DNA of 35,559 bases, taken from Lachnospiraceae bacterium (GTDB taxonomy: Bacteria > Bacillota > Clostridia > Lachnospirales > Lachnospiraceae). The notes under the pieces are model-generated. The model was not told the DNA's origin. It ran no database searches and saw nothing but the letters and a program-made list of their open reading frames with translations. Shown one piece after another: positions 1-7,812 of the stretch (within the stretch, counting starts at the first letter, position 1; each line of letters starts with the position of its first letter). The stretch covers positions 1 through 35,559 of the forward strand of contig JAFRRM010000009.1 in the NCBI GenBank assembly GCA_017428105.1, written 5' to 3'. The translations under genes were made by a program, and so were the position numbers.

Positions 1-517
1 CTTCAACATCCTGCTGCAGGTCCTGGACGACGGCTGCATCACGGACTCCCAGGGCCGCACCGTGGACTTCAAGAACATGATCATCATCATGACCTCCAAC
101 CTGGGCTCCGACATCCTGCTGGAGGACGTGAAGGACGACGGCGAGATCAGCGACGAGACCCGCCGCATGATCATGGAGATCCTGCGCCGCAGCTTCCGCC
201 CCGAATTCCTGAACCGTGTGGACGAGATCGTCTTCTACAAGCCGCTGAGCAGATCCGACATGCGGGCCATCATCGACCTGCAGACGAAGGCACTGGCCGC
301 GCGGCTGGCGGAGAAGGAACTCAAGCTGGAGCTGACCGACGCCGCGAAGGACAAGATCATCGCCGAGGGCTACGACCCCGCCTACGGCGCCCGCCCGATC
401 AAGCGCTACCTGCAGGCGGAGATCGAGACCCGCATCGCCCGCGCGATCCTGTCCGGCAGATGGAAAGCCGGCGACACGGTGAAGGTGGACGTAAAGGACG
501 GAGAGTGGGTCCTGTAA
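1..517 (+). CDS. clpB: ATP-dependent chaperone ClpB, C-terminal fragment
   Basis: This is the 3' end of a Hsp100/Clp AAA+ disaggregase; the reading frame is open from base 2 and the 5' part lies outside the window. What remains is the second AAA+ module. It starts just after Walker B, with the FNILLQVLDDG segment, then the sensor-1 region (IIIMTSNLGS) and the arginine-finger region (FRPEFLNRVDEIV). The small C-terminal domain follows, with the sensor-2 motif GYDPAYGARPIKRYLQ. The short end after DTVKVDVKDG fits ClpB, which solubilises aggregates together with DnaK. ClpC would usually carry a different tail after sensor 2, so ClpC is less likely but cannot be excluded without the N-terminal and middle domains. 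The gene ends at a TAA directly in front of a strong terminator. Confidence 0.85.
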   Translation, partial: FNILLQVLDDGCITDSQGRTVDFKNMIIIMTSNLGSDILLEDVKDDGEISDETRRMIMEILRRSFRPEFLNRVDEIVFYKPLSRSDMRAIIDLQTKALAARLAEKELKLELTDAAKDKIIAEGYDPAYGARPIKRYLQAEIETRIARAILSGRWKAGDTVKVDVKDGEWVL

Positions 518-541
518 AAAAGGCGAAGAAAACAGATAAAC

Positions 542-579
542 AAAAAAGGGCCGCCCGGTCATTCCGGACGGCCCTTTTT
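542..579 (+). terminator. Rho-independent terminator between convergent genes
   Basis: An 11-bp stem with one mismatch (548-558 with 564-574) and a 5-nt loop is flanked by an A-run on the left and TTTTT at 575-579. The symmetric A/T flanks mean it can stop transcription from clpB on the plus strand and from the flavodiiron gene on the minus strand. Confidence 0.9.
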
Positions 580-592
580 GTGTCTCTTTCGC

Positions 593-2395
593 TTACTGCA
601 GTCTCTCGAAATCCGCCGCTCCGTGCTTGCACAGCGGGCAGATGAAGTCGGCCGGCAGCTCCTCGCCTTCATAGATGTAGCCGCAGACCGTGCAGACCCA
701 GCCTTTCTTCTTGGTCTCGCCGGCTTTGGGCGGGCGCGGCTTGACGTTGCTCTGGTAGTAGCTGTAGGTCATGGTCTCCGCGGAGCTGACCACCTTGGAT
801 TCCGTGACGGAGCAGATGAACAGGCCGTGCGTGCCCATGTCCGTATGCTCCTCCACCTTCAGGGACAGGTAGGCGTTGATGTATTTGTCCAGGTACAGCA
901 GGCCGTTGCCGGAACGCTGCAGCGTCTTGCCGGCGAATTTATCCACCGCGCGGCCGCTGACGAAGCCGTACTCCTGGAAGACGCTGAAGGGTGCTTCCAC
1001 AGAGAGGACGTTCAGGTTCAGGATGCCGGTCTGCTCCACGATGTGGTGCGTGTAGTTCTGCTTGTTGATGCAGACCGCGACCCGGTTGGGCGTGGAGGTC
1101 AGCTGGACCACCGTGTTGACGATGCAGCCGTTGTCCTTCTTGCCGTCATTCGTGGTGACCACGTACAGGCCGTAGCCGATCTTGAACATGGCCTTCGGAT
1201 CCTGCTTGGCCAGCTCTTCGGCGCCGGGCTTTTCATATTCCGCGCACAGTTCCTGTGCCAGGGCCTTCAGGGCGGCGTTGGACGTGTCGTTCAGCGCACC
1301 CAGGATCTTCACGGTGTTTTCCGCGAATGTCAGATCCTTGCCGCCTTCCAGCATGTTTTTCATGACCTTGGCGGCCTGCGGCGCCCAGGAGCCGTTTTCG
1401 ATGAGGCCGATGGTGCGCTTCTGGTAATTGCGCTCTTTCAGTTCCTCAATGAAGGTCTGCATGAACGGGAAGATCCCGCCGTTGTACGTGGTGGTGGCCA
1501 GGACGATCTTGCTGTAGCGGAATGCGTCCTCCACTGCTTCCGCCATGTCATCCCGCGCCAGATCCGTGAGGGCGACTTCCGGGCAGCCCTCGGCCTTGAG
1601 CAGCGGCACCAGCTTTTCCGCCGCCTCTTTGGTGTGACCGTAGACGGAGGTGTAGAAGATGGCCACGCCTTCGGTTTCCGCTTCATAGGAAGACCAGGTG
1701 TTGTACAGATCCAGGTAGTAGCCCAGATTCTCCTTCAGGATGGGGCCGTGCAGCGGGCAGATGGTCTTGATGTCCATGCCTGCGGCCTTCTTCAGCAGAT
1801 CCTGCACCTTGTCGCCGAATTTGCCCACGATGCCGAAGTAATAGCGGCGCGCCTCGCAGGCCCAGTCGTCGTCGTACGCGTCCAGGGCTCCGAACTTGCC
1901 GAAGCCGTCGGCGGAGAAGAGGACCTTGTCAGTTTTCTCATAGCTCATGATGACCTCGGGCCAGTGGACCATGGGCGCCGTGATGAACTGCAGGACGTGG
2001 CGGCCCAGCGGCAGGGTGTCGCCTTCGCCGACCACCAGGCGGCGGTCCGCAAAGTCCGTGCCGAAATAGTTGTTCATGACCCGGAACGCCGCGGCGGATG
2101 ATACGATCTGGGCTTCGGGGTACAGCTTCATGAAGTTCAGGATGTTGGCGGAGTGGTCCGGTTCCATATGGTGCACGACCAGGTAATCCGGCTTGCGGTC
2201 GCCCAGGACCTTGGCCAGCTTGTCCAGCCACTCGTGGGTGAAGTTCCGGTCCACGGTGTCCATGACGGCCACTTTGTAGTCCAGGATGACGTAGGAATTG
2301 TAGGCCATGCCGTCCGGCACGACGTACTGGCCTTCGAAGAGATCGATCTTGTGATCGTTGACGCCGACGTAGCGGATGTCGTCTGTGATGTACAT
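593..2395 (-). CDS. Flavodiiron protein with flavin-reductase and rubredoxin domains (FprA-type)
   Basis: This is an A-type flavoprotein that reduces O2 to water (or NO to N2O) in the cytoplasm of anaerobes. The metallo-beta-lactamase-like domain (about 1-245) holds the full di-iron ligand set: H76, E78 and D80 in HMEPDH, then H144, D163 and H216. A flavodoxin domain follows at about 253-395 (IFYTSVYGHTKEAA binds FMN). A flavin-reductase-like domain occupies about 405-550. The last 35 residues are a rubredoxin with C568, C571, C586 and C589. With 600 residues it is longer than the roughly 400-residue minimal FprA; the extra domains could let one polypeptide take electrons from NAD(P)H, although the donor is not visible from sequence. 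The start has an AGGAGG box 4-9 bases upstream. The EFR1 gene lies upstream on the same strand with a 78-bp gap, so the two may be co-transcribed. Confidence 0.93.
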   Translation of the reverse strand: MYITDDIRYVGVNDHKIDLFEGQYVVPDGMAYNSYVILDYKVAVMDTVDRNFTHEWLDKLAKVLGDRKPDYLVVHHMEPDHSANILNFMKLYPEAQIVSSAAAFRVMNNYFGTDFADRRLVVGEGDTLPLGRHVLQFITAPMVHWPEVIMSYEKTDKVLFSADGFGKFGALDAYDDDWACEARRYYFGIVGKFGDKVQDLLKKAAGMDIKTICPLHGPILKENLGYYLDLYNTWSSYEAETEGVAIFYTSVYGHTKEAAEKLVPLLKAEGCPEVALTDLARDDMAEAVEDAFRYSKIVLATTTYNGGIFPFMQTFIEELKERNYQKRTIGLIENGSWAPQAAKVMKNMLEGGKDLTFAENTVKILGALNDTSNAALKALAQELCAEYEKPGAEELAKQDPKAMFKIGYGLYVVTTNDGKKDNGCIVNTVVQLTSTPNRVAVCINKQNYTHHIVEQTGILNLNVLSVEAPFSVFQEYGFVSGRAVDKFAGKTLQRSGNGLLYLDKYINAYLSLKVEEHTDMGTHGLFICSVTESKVVSSAETMTYSYYQSNVKPRPPKAGETKKKGWVCTVCGYIYEGEELPADFICPLCKHGAADFERLQ

Positions 2396-2473
2396 GCTTT
2401 CCTCCTTATCTGGTGATATTGCTGATCAGTCCTGCCGCGCGTGACATTTCCCTGCGCGGAGCGGGAGAGTTTT

Positions 2474-3292
2474 TTACAGAAAAACCGTATTCTGTGCCCG
2501 GCGGGCGTACTGCAGTTCCAGTTCGCTCTTGTGGTACAGGTAGCCCGGATCGTCGTAATAGCGGGCGCCTTCCGGACAGCCCTTTTCGCAGGCGCCGCAC
2601 TTGATGCAGACGCCCAGGTACTGGGTGACGTCCCGGGGATCGATGCTCCCCATGGGGCAGAGCGTGACGCAGTGGCCGCAGCCGATGCATTTGGACAGGT
2701 CCGTTTTGGGCTTGACCTTCAGGATGTTGATGGGATTGCCCTGCCGGTCGCGGGGCGTGTAGTAGGGCTTGAGGGGCCGTTCTTCCTCCTTCAGCAGTTC
2801 CCAGACGGTGTCATGCTGTCCGGCTCTGATCTTTTCCGCGGCGGCGCGGGCAAATTCGCGTACTTTGCGGATGTCGCGGCGGTCCGGACGGCCTGCGCCG
2901 AGCTCCCGGGAGAAGGCATGCTCGCCCACGAAGGCGCCGGCGCCGATGAGGCGGAAGCCCTGTTCCTGGAGCAAAAGGCCGAGCTCCAGCAGCGCGTCGT
3001 CGTAATTGCGGTTGCCGAACGTCGTCAGGAAGACCGCGGGCGTGTCATGGCCCTGGATGGTCTTGACGTAGGGCAGCAGAAGATTGGGCAGCCGGCCCGC
3101 GTAGACGGGCAGGCCGATGACGGCGATCTCGTCTCCGCCGAACACGATGGGTTCCTGGCGGCGGATGGGCACGGTAAAATCAGCCTGCACGAGCGGGAGG
3201 TCCAGTGCCTCGCTCAGGGTGCCGGCCAGCGCCAGAACAAGCCGTCTCGTGGTCCCGGTCGGACTGAAAAAAGCGGCTTTGACCTGTTTCAT
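2474..3292 (-). CDS. EFR1-type flavodoxin/2[4Fe-4S] ferredoxin fusion protein
   Basis: A 272-residue electron-transfer protein. The N-terminal half is flavodoxin-like: FFSPTGTTRRLV at 8-19 matches the FMN phosphate loop and VIGLPVYAGRLP at 58-69 a second flavin-contact segment. The C-terminal part holds two [4Fe-4S] motifs, C202-x2-C-x2-C-x3-C212 and C229-x2-C-x2-C-x3-C239, each followed by proline as in bacterial ferredoxins. The architecture matches the family annotated EFR1 in clostridia, whose partners are generally unknown. It is first in a minus-strand pair with the flavodiiron gene, and a role in feeding electrons to that enzyme is an inference from position. The ATG has GGAGGAAA in front. 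A weak promoter candidate lies about 35-65 bases upstream. Confidence 0.85.
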   Translation of the reverse strand: MKQVKAAFFSPTGTTRRLVLALAGTLSEALDLPLVQADFTVPIRRQEPIVFGGDEIAVIGLPVYAGRLPNLLLPYVKTIQGHDTPAVFLTTFGNRNYDDALLELGLLLQEQGFRLIGAGAFVGEHAFSRELGAGRPDRRDIRKVREFARAAAEKIRAGQHDTVWELLKEEERPLKPYYTPRDRQGNPINILKVKPKTDLSKCIGCGHCVTLCPMGSIDPRDVTQYLGVCIKCGACEKGCPEGARYYDDPGYLYHKSELELQYARRAQNTVFL

Positions 3293-3328
3293 ATATTTTC
3301 CTCCGGAAATGGTCTTTGTTGCGTTTCC

Positions 3329-3358
3329 AGTTTACCACGCGGGCGAAGATAATTGCAA
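3329..3358 (-). promoter_or_regulatory. Candidate promoter for the EFR1/flavodiiron pair
   Basis: On the minus strand TTGCAA (3358-3353) and TAAACT (3334-3329) are separated by 18 bases, each matching four of six consensus positions. It is the best candidate I see upstream of the EFR1 gene, but it is weak. Confidence 0.35.
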
Positions 3359-3414
3359 TCGAAATTTATGAAGAGAGGTTTGTTCATCGGTTTAGGTTTT
3401 CAAGTACAGACTCA

Positions 3415-3458
3415 ACAGAAAAAGTCTCATCCGCCCGGCATTTTTCAGGGGCGGATGA
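3415..3458 (-). terminator. Orphan terminator-like hairpin on the minus strand
   Basis: A perfect 10-bp inverted repeat (3427-3436 with 3449-3458, 12-nt loop) is followed, reading the minus strand, by GAC and then TTTTT at 3415-3423. It looks like an intrinsic terminator for minus-strand transcription, yet no minus-strand gene lies between it and the start of tldD. It may end a short RNA or be a relic of a lost gene. Confidence 0.45.
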
Positions 3459-3529
3459 TCGGGAAGAAACGGCTTCGTGGCGGAACCCTGCAAAAGCCGG
3501 AAATAACAATTCCATAATCAGAGAAAGCA

Positions 3530-3538
3530 TGCTATAAT
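3530..3538 (+). promoter_or_regulatory. Extended -10 promoter of tldDE
   Basis: TGC followed by a perfect TATAAT (3533-3538) forms an extended -10 element 33 bases before the tldD ATG. No good -35 box is seen at 16-18 bases, which is tolerated in extended -10 promoters. Confidence 0.65.
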
Positions 3539-3570
3539 CAGCCTATCGGAACCTATGAGAGGAGACAGCA

Positions 3571-4953
3571 ATGATATCAAGAAAACTGTGCGAACGCGTC
3601 CTTGCGGCGGCCGCCTCCACCGGGGCGGACTACGCGGAGCTGTTCGCGGAAAAAACGTTCAACCGCTCCATCAACATGCTGGATGACCGCGTCCAGACGG
3701 TGGGGGACAACGTGGTGGCCGGCGTGGGCATCCGGGTCTTCAAGGGGCTCCGCAGCGTGGCCGCTTCCACGGTAGACACTTCCGAAGAAGGGCTCATCCG
3801 CTGCGCCCTGCAGGCCGCGCAGGCATTGGGCGAAGGCAAGGCGGAGATCTCCATCGTACTGAAGGAGCGCCGCTTCGGGGACATCCATCCCATCAAACTG
3901 GTGCCCGGGAGCGAGAGCCTGGCCCGCAAGACGGACATTTTAAAGACCGCGTATTTTGCCGCCCGGAAAGCGGACGATGCCATCGTCCAGGTGGACGCGA
4001 GCCTGCTGGACGTGGACCACAACATCCTGGTGGCCAATTCCGAAGGCATCTACGCGGAGGACCGCCAGATCCGCACCCGTCTGTATGTGACTGCCGTGGC
4101 GGATAAAGGCCAGGGGACGCAGACCGGTTCGACCGGCCCCGGCGCCCGCAAGGGTCTGGAGTTCTTTGAAGAGGACGTGGATCCCGCGGCCGCGGGGAAG
4201 GAAGCAGCCCGCCAGGCGCTGGTGATGGCCGGCGCGGGGTACTGCCCGGCGGGCGTCATGCCCGTTGTCATCGACAACGGCTTCGGCGGTGTGATCTTCC
4301 ACGAAGCCTGCGGCCACTCGCTGGAGGCCAGCTCCGTCGCGTACGGCGTCAGCCAGTTCGCGGGCAAGCTGGGCCAGCAGATCGCGAACGAAAAGGTCAG
4401 CGCCGTGGACGACGGGACCATCCCGAACGCCTGGGGCTCCATCAATTTCGACGACGAGGGCACGCCGTCCCATCGCAACGTGCTGATCGAGAAGGGCATC
4501 CTGAAAGGCTACATGATCGATAAATACGGCGGCCGCCGCATGGGCATGGCGCCTACCGGCAACGCCCGCCGCCAGAATTATACGTTCGTGACCACGTCGC
4601 GCATGACCAATACCTTCATCCTGGACGGTGAAGACAGAAACGAAGACATCATCGCCTCCGTGGAATACGGCCTGTACGCGAAGGACATGGGCGGCGGCTC
4701 CGTGAATCCCGCCACCGGCGGCTTCAATTTCGCGGTCAAGGAAGGGTACATGATCCGGAACGGGAAGATCGCCGAGCCGGTCCGGGGCGCGTCCCTGGTG
4801 GGCACGGGCTCGGAGATCCTGATGAAGATCGACATGGTGGGGCAGAACCTGCGGCGCGCTCAGGGCATGTGCGGCTCCAGTTCCGGTTCCATCCCCACGG
4901 ACGTGGGCCAGCCCATGATCCGGGTCTCGTCCATCACGGTCGGCGGCAGATAA
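3571..4953 (+). CDS. tldD: TldD family metalloprotease subunit
   Basis: The catalytic subunit of the TldD/TldE protease, a cytoplasmic zinc enzyme known in E. coli for cleaving peptides such as microcin B17 precursor and unfolded CcdA. The signature is GGVIFHEACGHSLEA, with the HExxxH zinc motif at H244, E245 and H249. The 460-residue length is normal for the family, and the C-terminal half shows the usual Gly-rich strands, for example DMGGGSVNPATGGF. The start has GAGAGGAG upstream and an extended -10 promoter 33 bases away. The tldE partner follows after 10 bases. Its physiological substrate here is unknown; no RiPP precursor or lasso/microcin gene is next to it. Confidence 0.93.
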   Translation: MISRKLCERVLAAAASTGADYAELFAEKTFNRSINMLDDRVQTVGDNVVAGVGIRVFKGLRSVAASTVDTSEEGLIRCALQAAQALGEGKAEISIVLKERRFGDIHPIKLVPGSESLARKTDILKTAYFAARKADDAIVQVDASLLDVDHNILVANSEGIYAEDRQIRTRLYVTAVADKGQGTQTGSTGPGARKGLEFFEEDVDPAAAGKEAARQALVMAGAGYCPAGVMPVVIDNGFGGVIFHEACGHSLEASSVAYGVSQFAGKLGQQIANEKVSAVDDGTIPNAWGSINFDDEGTPSHRNVLIEKGILKGYMIDKYGGRRMGMAPTGNARRQNYTFVTTSRMTNTFILDGEDRNEDIIASVEYGLYAKDMGGGSVNPATGGFNFAVKEGYMIRNGKIAEPVRGASLVGTGSEILMKIDMVGQNLRRAQGMCGSSSGSIPTDVGQPMIRVSSITVGGR

Positions 4954-4963
4954 GGAGGCGGAC

Positions 4964-6307
4964 ATGAGATACGAAGAGTTCAAAAACCTGGTGGTGCAGG
5001 CCGCGGAAAAAGCGGGCCTGACCGATTATGAATTATATTACAGCGCTTCGGAAAGCACGGAGATCGAGACATTCCGGCAGGAAGTCGACAAGTTTTCCTC
5101 CTCCGCCGAAGGCGGCGTGTGTTTTCGTGCGCTGGTGAACGGCCAGATGGGCTATGCCTCCACGGAAGACTTAAGCGAAGAGGAAGCGGAAGCCATCGTG
5201 GCGCGCGCGCAGGAGAACGCGGCGGTGCTGGAGAGCGCGGAAGAGCAGTTCCTGGGCGAAGCCGGCGGAGAGTATGAGACTTTTGAAAAGAAGGAATACC
5301 CGCTGCCGGAGACTGACGCGATGATCAAAGCCGCCCTGCATGGGCAGGAACTTGCTTACGCGGCGGATCCGCGGGTCACGGACGGGACTTCCACAGTCGT
5401 GATGCGCATGAAGCAGTCCGTCGCCATCTTCAATTCCCGCGGTTTGGATCTTGCCGCGGAGAATCAGGCTTCCCTCTGCTACATCGCGGCAGTAGTGAAG
5501 GACGGCGAGGAGATGAACGACGAGTATAAGATCAAGGCCGGCCCCATCGGCGAGTGGAAGCAGGAAGAACTGGCCGAGAAGGCCGTAAAGGCGGCGCTGG
5601 CCAAACTGGGCGGCAAAGTGGCCCCCACCGGCAGTTATCCGGTCGTATTCGCCCCGGACGCCATGTCCGCCCTGCTGATGACCTTCAGCCCGGCATTCTC
5701 CGCGGAGGCGGCCCAGAAAGGCCTGTCCCCGCTGGTCGGCAAAGAAGGCACGAAGATCGCTTCGGACTGCGTGACGCTGGTGGACGATCCTTTCCACAAG
5801 GACAGCCTGATGCCGATGCCGTTCGACGCGGAAGGCACACCCACCCGGAAGAAGAACGTCATTGAAAACGGCACGCTGACGACACTGCTGCATAACCTGA
5901 AGACCGCGAAAGTCGCGGGCGTCCCGTCCACCGGGAACGCCTCCAAGCGCGGCTATGCGGGCTCCGTGCAGATCAGCCCCTTCAGCTTCGTGCTGGCTCC
6001 CGGAGAGATGACCGAGGAAGAACTGCTGGCGAAGGCCGGGAACGGCGTCTATATCGATACCCTGAATGGCACGCACGCCGGCGCCGACCCGATCTCCGGC
6101 GACTTCTCCCTGCAGAGCCTCGGCTTCATGATCGAGGACGGAAAGAAGACGCGCCCCGTGAAGGATTTCACTGTGGCCGGGAACTTCTTCGACCTGCTGC
6201 AGCATGTGGAAGCCGCGGCGGACAACGCGGAGATGGAGAGCTTCGGCATGACCAACTTCGGCTCGCCCTCCGTCCTGGTGAGCGGCCTGAGCATTGCGGG
6301 AGAATAA
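4964..6307 (+). CDS. tldE: TldE/PmbA family protein, partner of TldD
   Basis: The 447-residue non-catalytic partner of TldD; in the E. coli heterodimer the active site is on TldD and the TldE/PmbA fold is paralogous but lacks the zinc motif. No HExxxH is present here: the equivalent region reads YPVVFAPDAMSALL (about 226-239), as expected for PmbA. Other family-like segments are VASTGNASKRGY near 323 and the DPISGDFSLQSLGF stretch near 375. A ribosome binding site (AAGGAGG) sits in the 10-base gap after tldD, so the two subunits should be made together. A clean terminator follows 24 bases after the stop. Confidence 0.92.
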   Translation: MRYEEFKNLVVQAAEKAGLTDYELYYSASESTEIETFRQEVDKFSSSAEGGVCFRALVNGQMGYASTEDLSEEEAEAIVARAQENAAVLESAEEQFLGEAGGEYETFEKKEYPLPETDAMIKAALHGQELAYAADPRVTDGTSTVVMRMKQSVAIFNSRGLDLAAENQASLCYIAAVVKDGEEMNDEYKIKAGPIGEWKQEELAEKAVKAALAKLGGKVAPTGSYPVVFAPDAMSALLMTFSPAFSAEAAQKGLSPLVGKEGTKIASDCVTLVDDPFHKDSLMPMPFDAEGTPTRKKNVIENGTLTTLLHNLKTAKVAGVPSTGNASKRGYAGSVQISPFSFVLAPGEMTEEELLAKAGNGVYIDTLNGTHAGADPISGDFSLQSLGFMIEDGKKTRPVKDFTVAGNFFDLLQHVEAAADNAEMESFGMTNFGSPSVLVSGLSIAGE

Positions 6308-6331
6308 GCGCCGGTGATCGGACAAACAGCA

Positions 6332-6360
6332 GGGGCGGACACCTTCGTCCGCCCCTTTTT
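6332..6360 (+). terminator. Rho-independent terminator of tldDE
   Basis: A perfect 9-bp GC-rich stem (6332-6340 with 6347-6355), a 6-nt loop and TTTTT at 6356-6360. The minus-strand gene ending at 6385 has no T-run on its own side of this hairpin. Confidence 0.9.
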
Positions 6361-6384
6361 AATCAGGAAAAACTGCCGGCTGTT

Positions 6385-7017
6385 TTAGAAGCCCAGATCT
6401 TCCCCAACCAGTATCACATGGATGCGCCCCCGGTGGAAGGAACGCCGCGTGATCAGCATCTGGCAGCAGATATCGTCGGGCACCAGACAGTCCATGCAGG
6501 CGCCGGTCTTTTTGCAGGGCGTCGGCATCGGGAACCGCTGGGCATTTGTTACGGCGGCCACGTTCCGGGCCCGCTTCATGGCGGAATCCAGATCCGGGCA
6601 GACCTTGTTCATCGAGCAGATGATGATCACTTTCCGCGGGCCGTACGCGATGGCGGAAACACGGTTCGCGTTGCCGTCGATGTTCACCATCATCCCGTCC
6701 CGGGTCATGGCGTTGGCGCTGGCCAGAAACACGTCCGCATCATAGGCGGCCAGCTCGGCTTCGCGGCGGTCGATCGCGTCGCGGTCGATGTAGTTGTAAT
6801 TGCCCTCTTTCAGGGCGCTGATCAGCCCGATCTCGTGTGCGCTCATGCAGCCGCCCATGGTGATGCGGGAGCCTTCGGGGATTAGGCTGAGCGCCAGCTG
6901 CAGCGCTTCCTCCCTGTTTTTAGCGTAGTAGCCGGTCATGTTGCGGGCCTGCAGTCCGTTGATGACGGATCCGGCCAGCGCTTCGTATCTTTTTTCCCGA
7001 TAGATCTGAATGTCCAT
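6385..7017 (-). CDS. LUD-domain protein (LutC/YkgG-like), copy 1
   Basis: A 210-residue LUD-domain protein of the family often labelled lactate utilization protein. Landmarks are MGGCMSAHEIGL, the stretch NIDGNANRVSAIAYGP, and a Cys-bearing C-terminal part (CSMNKVCPDLD, then KKTGACMDCLVPDDICCQ) that could bind a metal or cluster. The ATG at 7017 is chosen because it has an AAGGGA box and aligns with the N-terminus of the neighbouring paralogue; a longer frame begins upstream at 7125 but lacks support. No LutA or LutB (the iron-sulfur subunits of lactate oxidation) is nearby, so a lactate role is not shown. It follows the second copy with a 112-bp gap that holds its own candidate promoter. Confidence 0.8.
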   Translation of the reverse strand: MDIQIYREKRYEALAGSVINGLQARNMTGYYAKNREEALQLALSLIPEGSRITMGGCMSAHEIGLISALKEGNYNYIDRDAIDRREAELAAYDADVFLASANAMTRDGMMVNIDGNANRVSAIAYGPRKVIIICSMNKVCPDLDSAMKRARNVAAVTNAQRFPMPTPCKKTGACMDCLVPDDICCQMLITRRSFHRGRIHVILVGEDLGF

Positions 7018-7046
7018 AACGGTCCCTTTCTTGCATTGATAAATCC

Positions 7047-7055
7047 AGTATACCA
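7047..7055 (-). promoter_or_regulatory. Extended -10 element upstream of LUD copy 1
   Basis: On the minus strand TGG precedes TATACT (7052-7047), 29 bases before the ATG of LUD copy 1. No convincing -35 box is seen. It suggests that copy 1 can be transcribed separately from copy 2. Confidence 0.45.
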
Positions 7056-7129
7056 TAAAACGGCAGGAAGCGATGCCTGTATTTTGATCGAAAATGCCGC
7101 CCGAAGACACACGGACGCCCGGCATTGTC

Positions 7130-7771
7130 TCAGAATCCCAGCGCTTCCCCCACGAGGATCACGTGGATCCGGCCGGCATGCCGGGAGTAGCGGGTGACCA
7201 GGAACTGGCAGCAGAGGGTGTCCGGGATCAGGCAGTCCGCGCAGGTGCCGGTCTTCTGACAGGGAACGGTGCGGATCCCGCCGTAGCGCACGGCGTTCAG
7301 CGGAGCGGCCGTGTTCCGGGCCCGCTTCAGGGCCAAGTCCAGGTCCGGGCACACTTTGTTCAGGGAGCAGATGACGATCACCTTCTTCGGGCCGTAGGCG
7401 AGGGCGGAGACCCGGTTGGAATTGCCGTCGATATTGACCAGGATCCCGCCTTCCGTCATGGCGTTGGCGCTGGAAAGATAGACGTCCGCGTCGTAAGCCT
7501 GCAGCTCCGTCTCCCGCGGGTCCCTGTCGTCCTCATAATCGATGAAATGATAGCTTCCGTTTTTCAGCGCGTCCACGAGCCCGATCTCGTAGGCGCTCAT
7601 GCACCCGCCCATGGCCACGCGGGAGCCTTCCGGGATCAGGCGCAGTGCGGCCGCAAGGGCTTCCTCTTTGCTTTCGGTGTAATAGCCGCTCATGTTGCGG
7701 GAGCGGAGGCCGTTCATGACAGTGTCCGCAAGCAGGCGGTTCCGGCTGCTCTTAACTGTTTGAGTGTCCAT
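7130..7771 (-). CDS. LUD-domain protein (LutC/YkgG-like), copy 2
   Basis: A 213-residue paralogue of the next gene downstream. The two agree almost throughout: MGGCMSAYEIGL, NIDGNSNRVSALAYGP, CSLNKVCPDLDLALKRARN and KTGTCADCLIPDTLCCQ all have near-identical partners at matching positions. The C-terminal cysteines are kept in both, which argues for function. The N-termini differ most. The gene lies 41 bp downstream of the VWA gene on the same strand, so it is probably read from the moxR promoter. The ATG has a GGAG box. The reaction is unknown; the LUD fold is known from LutC of lactate oxidation, but no other Lut gene is present. Confidence 0.8.
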   Translation of the reverse strand: MDTQTVKSSRNRLLADTVMNGLRSRNMSGYYTESKEEALAAALRLIPEGSRVAMGGCMSAYEIGLVDALKNGSYHFIDYEDDRDPRETELQAYDADVYLSSANAMTEGGILVNIDGNSNRVSALAYGPKKVIVICSLNKVCPDLDLALKRARNTAAPLNAVRYGGIRTVPCQKTGTCADCLIPDTLCCQFLVTRYSRHAGRIHVILVGEALGF

Positions 7772-7812
7772 GGCTTTCTCCAGTCGGATGAAGGGACGGC
7801 GCCCGGGGCGGC

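Noticed and set aside
578..2101. A 507-codon open frame on the plus strand opposite the flavodiiron gene
   Set aside because: It mirrors the codon bias of the real gene on the other strand, has no ribosome binding site and reads as low-complexity V/D/H/R sequence. The minus-strand gene has complete motifs.
3940..4983. Long minus-strand frame opposite tldD
   Set aside because: Antisense shadow in GC-rich DNA; tldD has the HExxxH motif, promoter and ribosome binding site.
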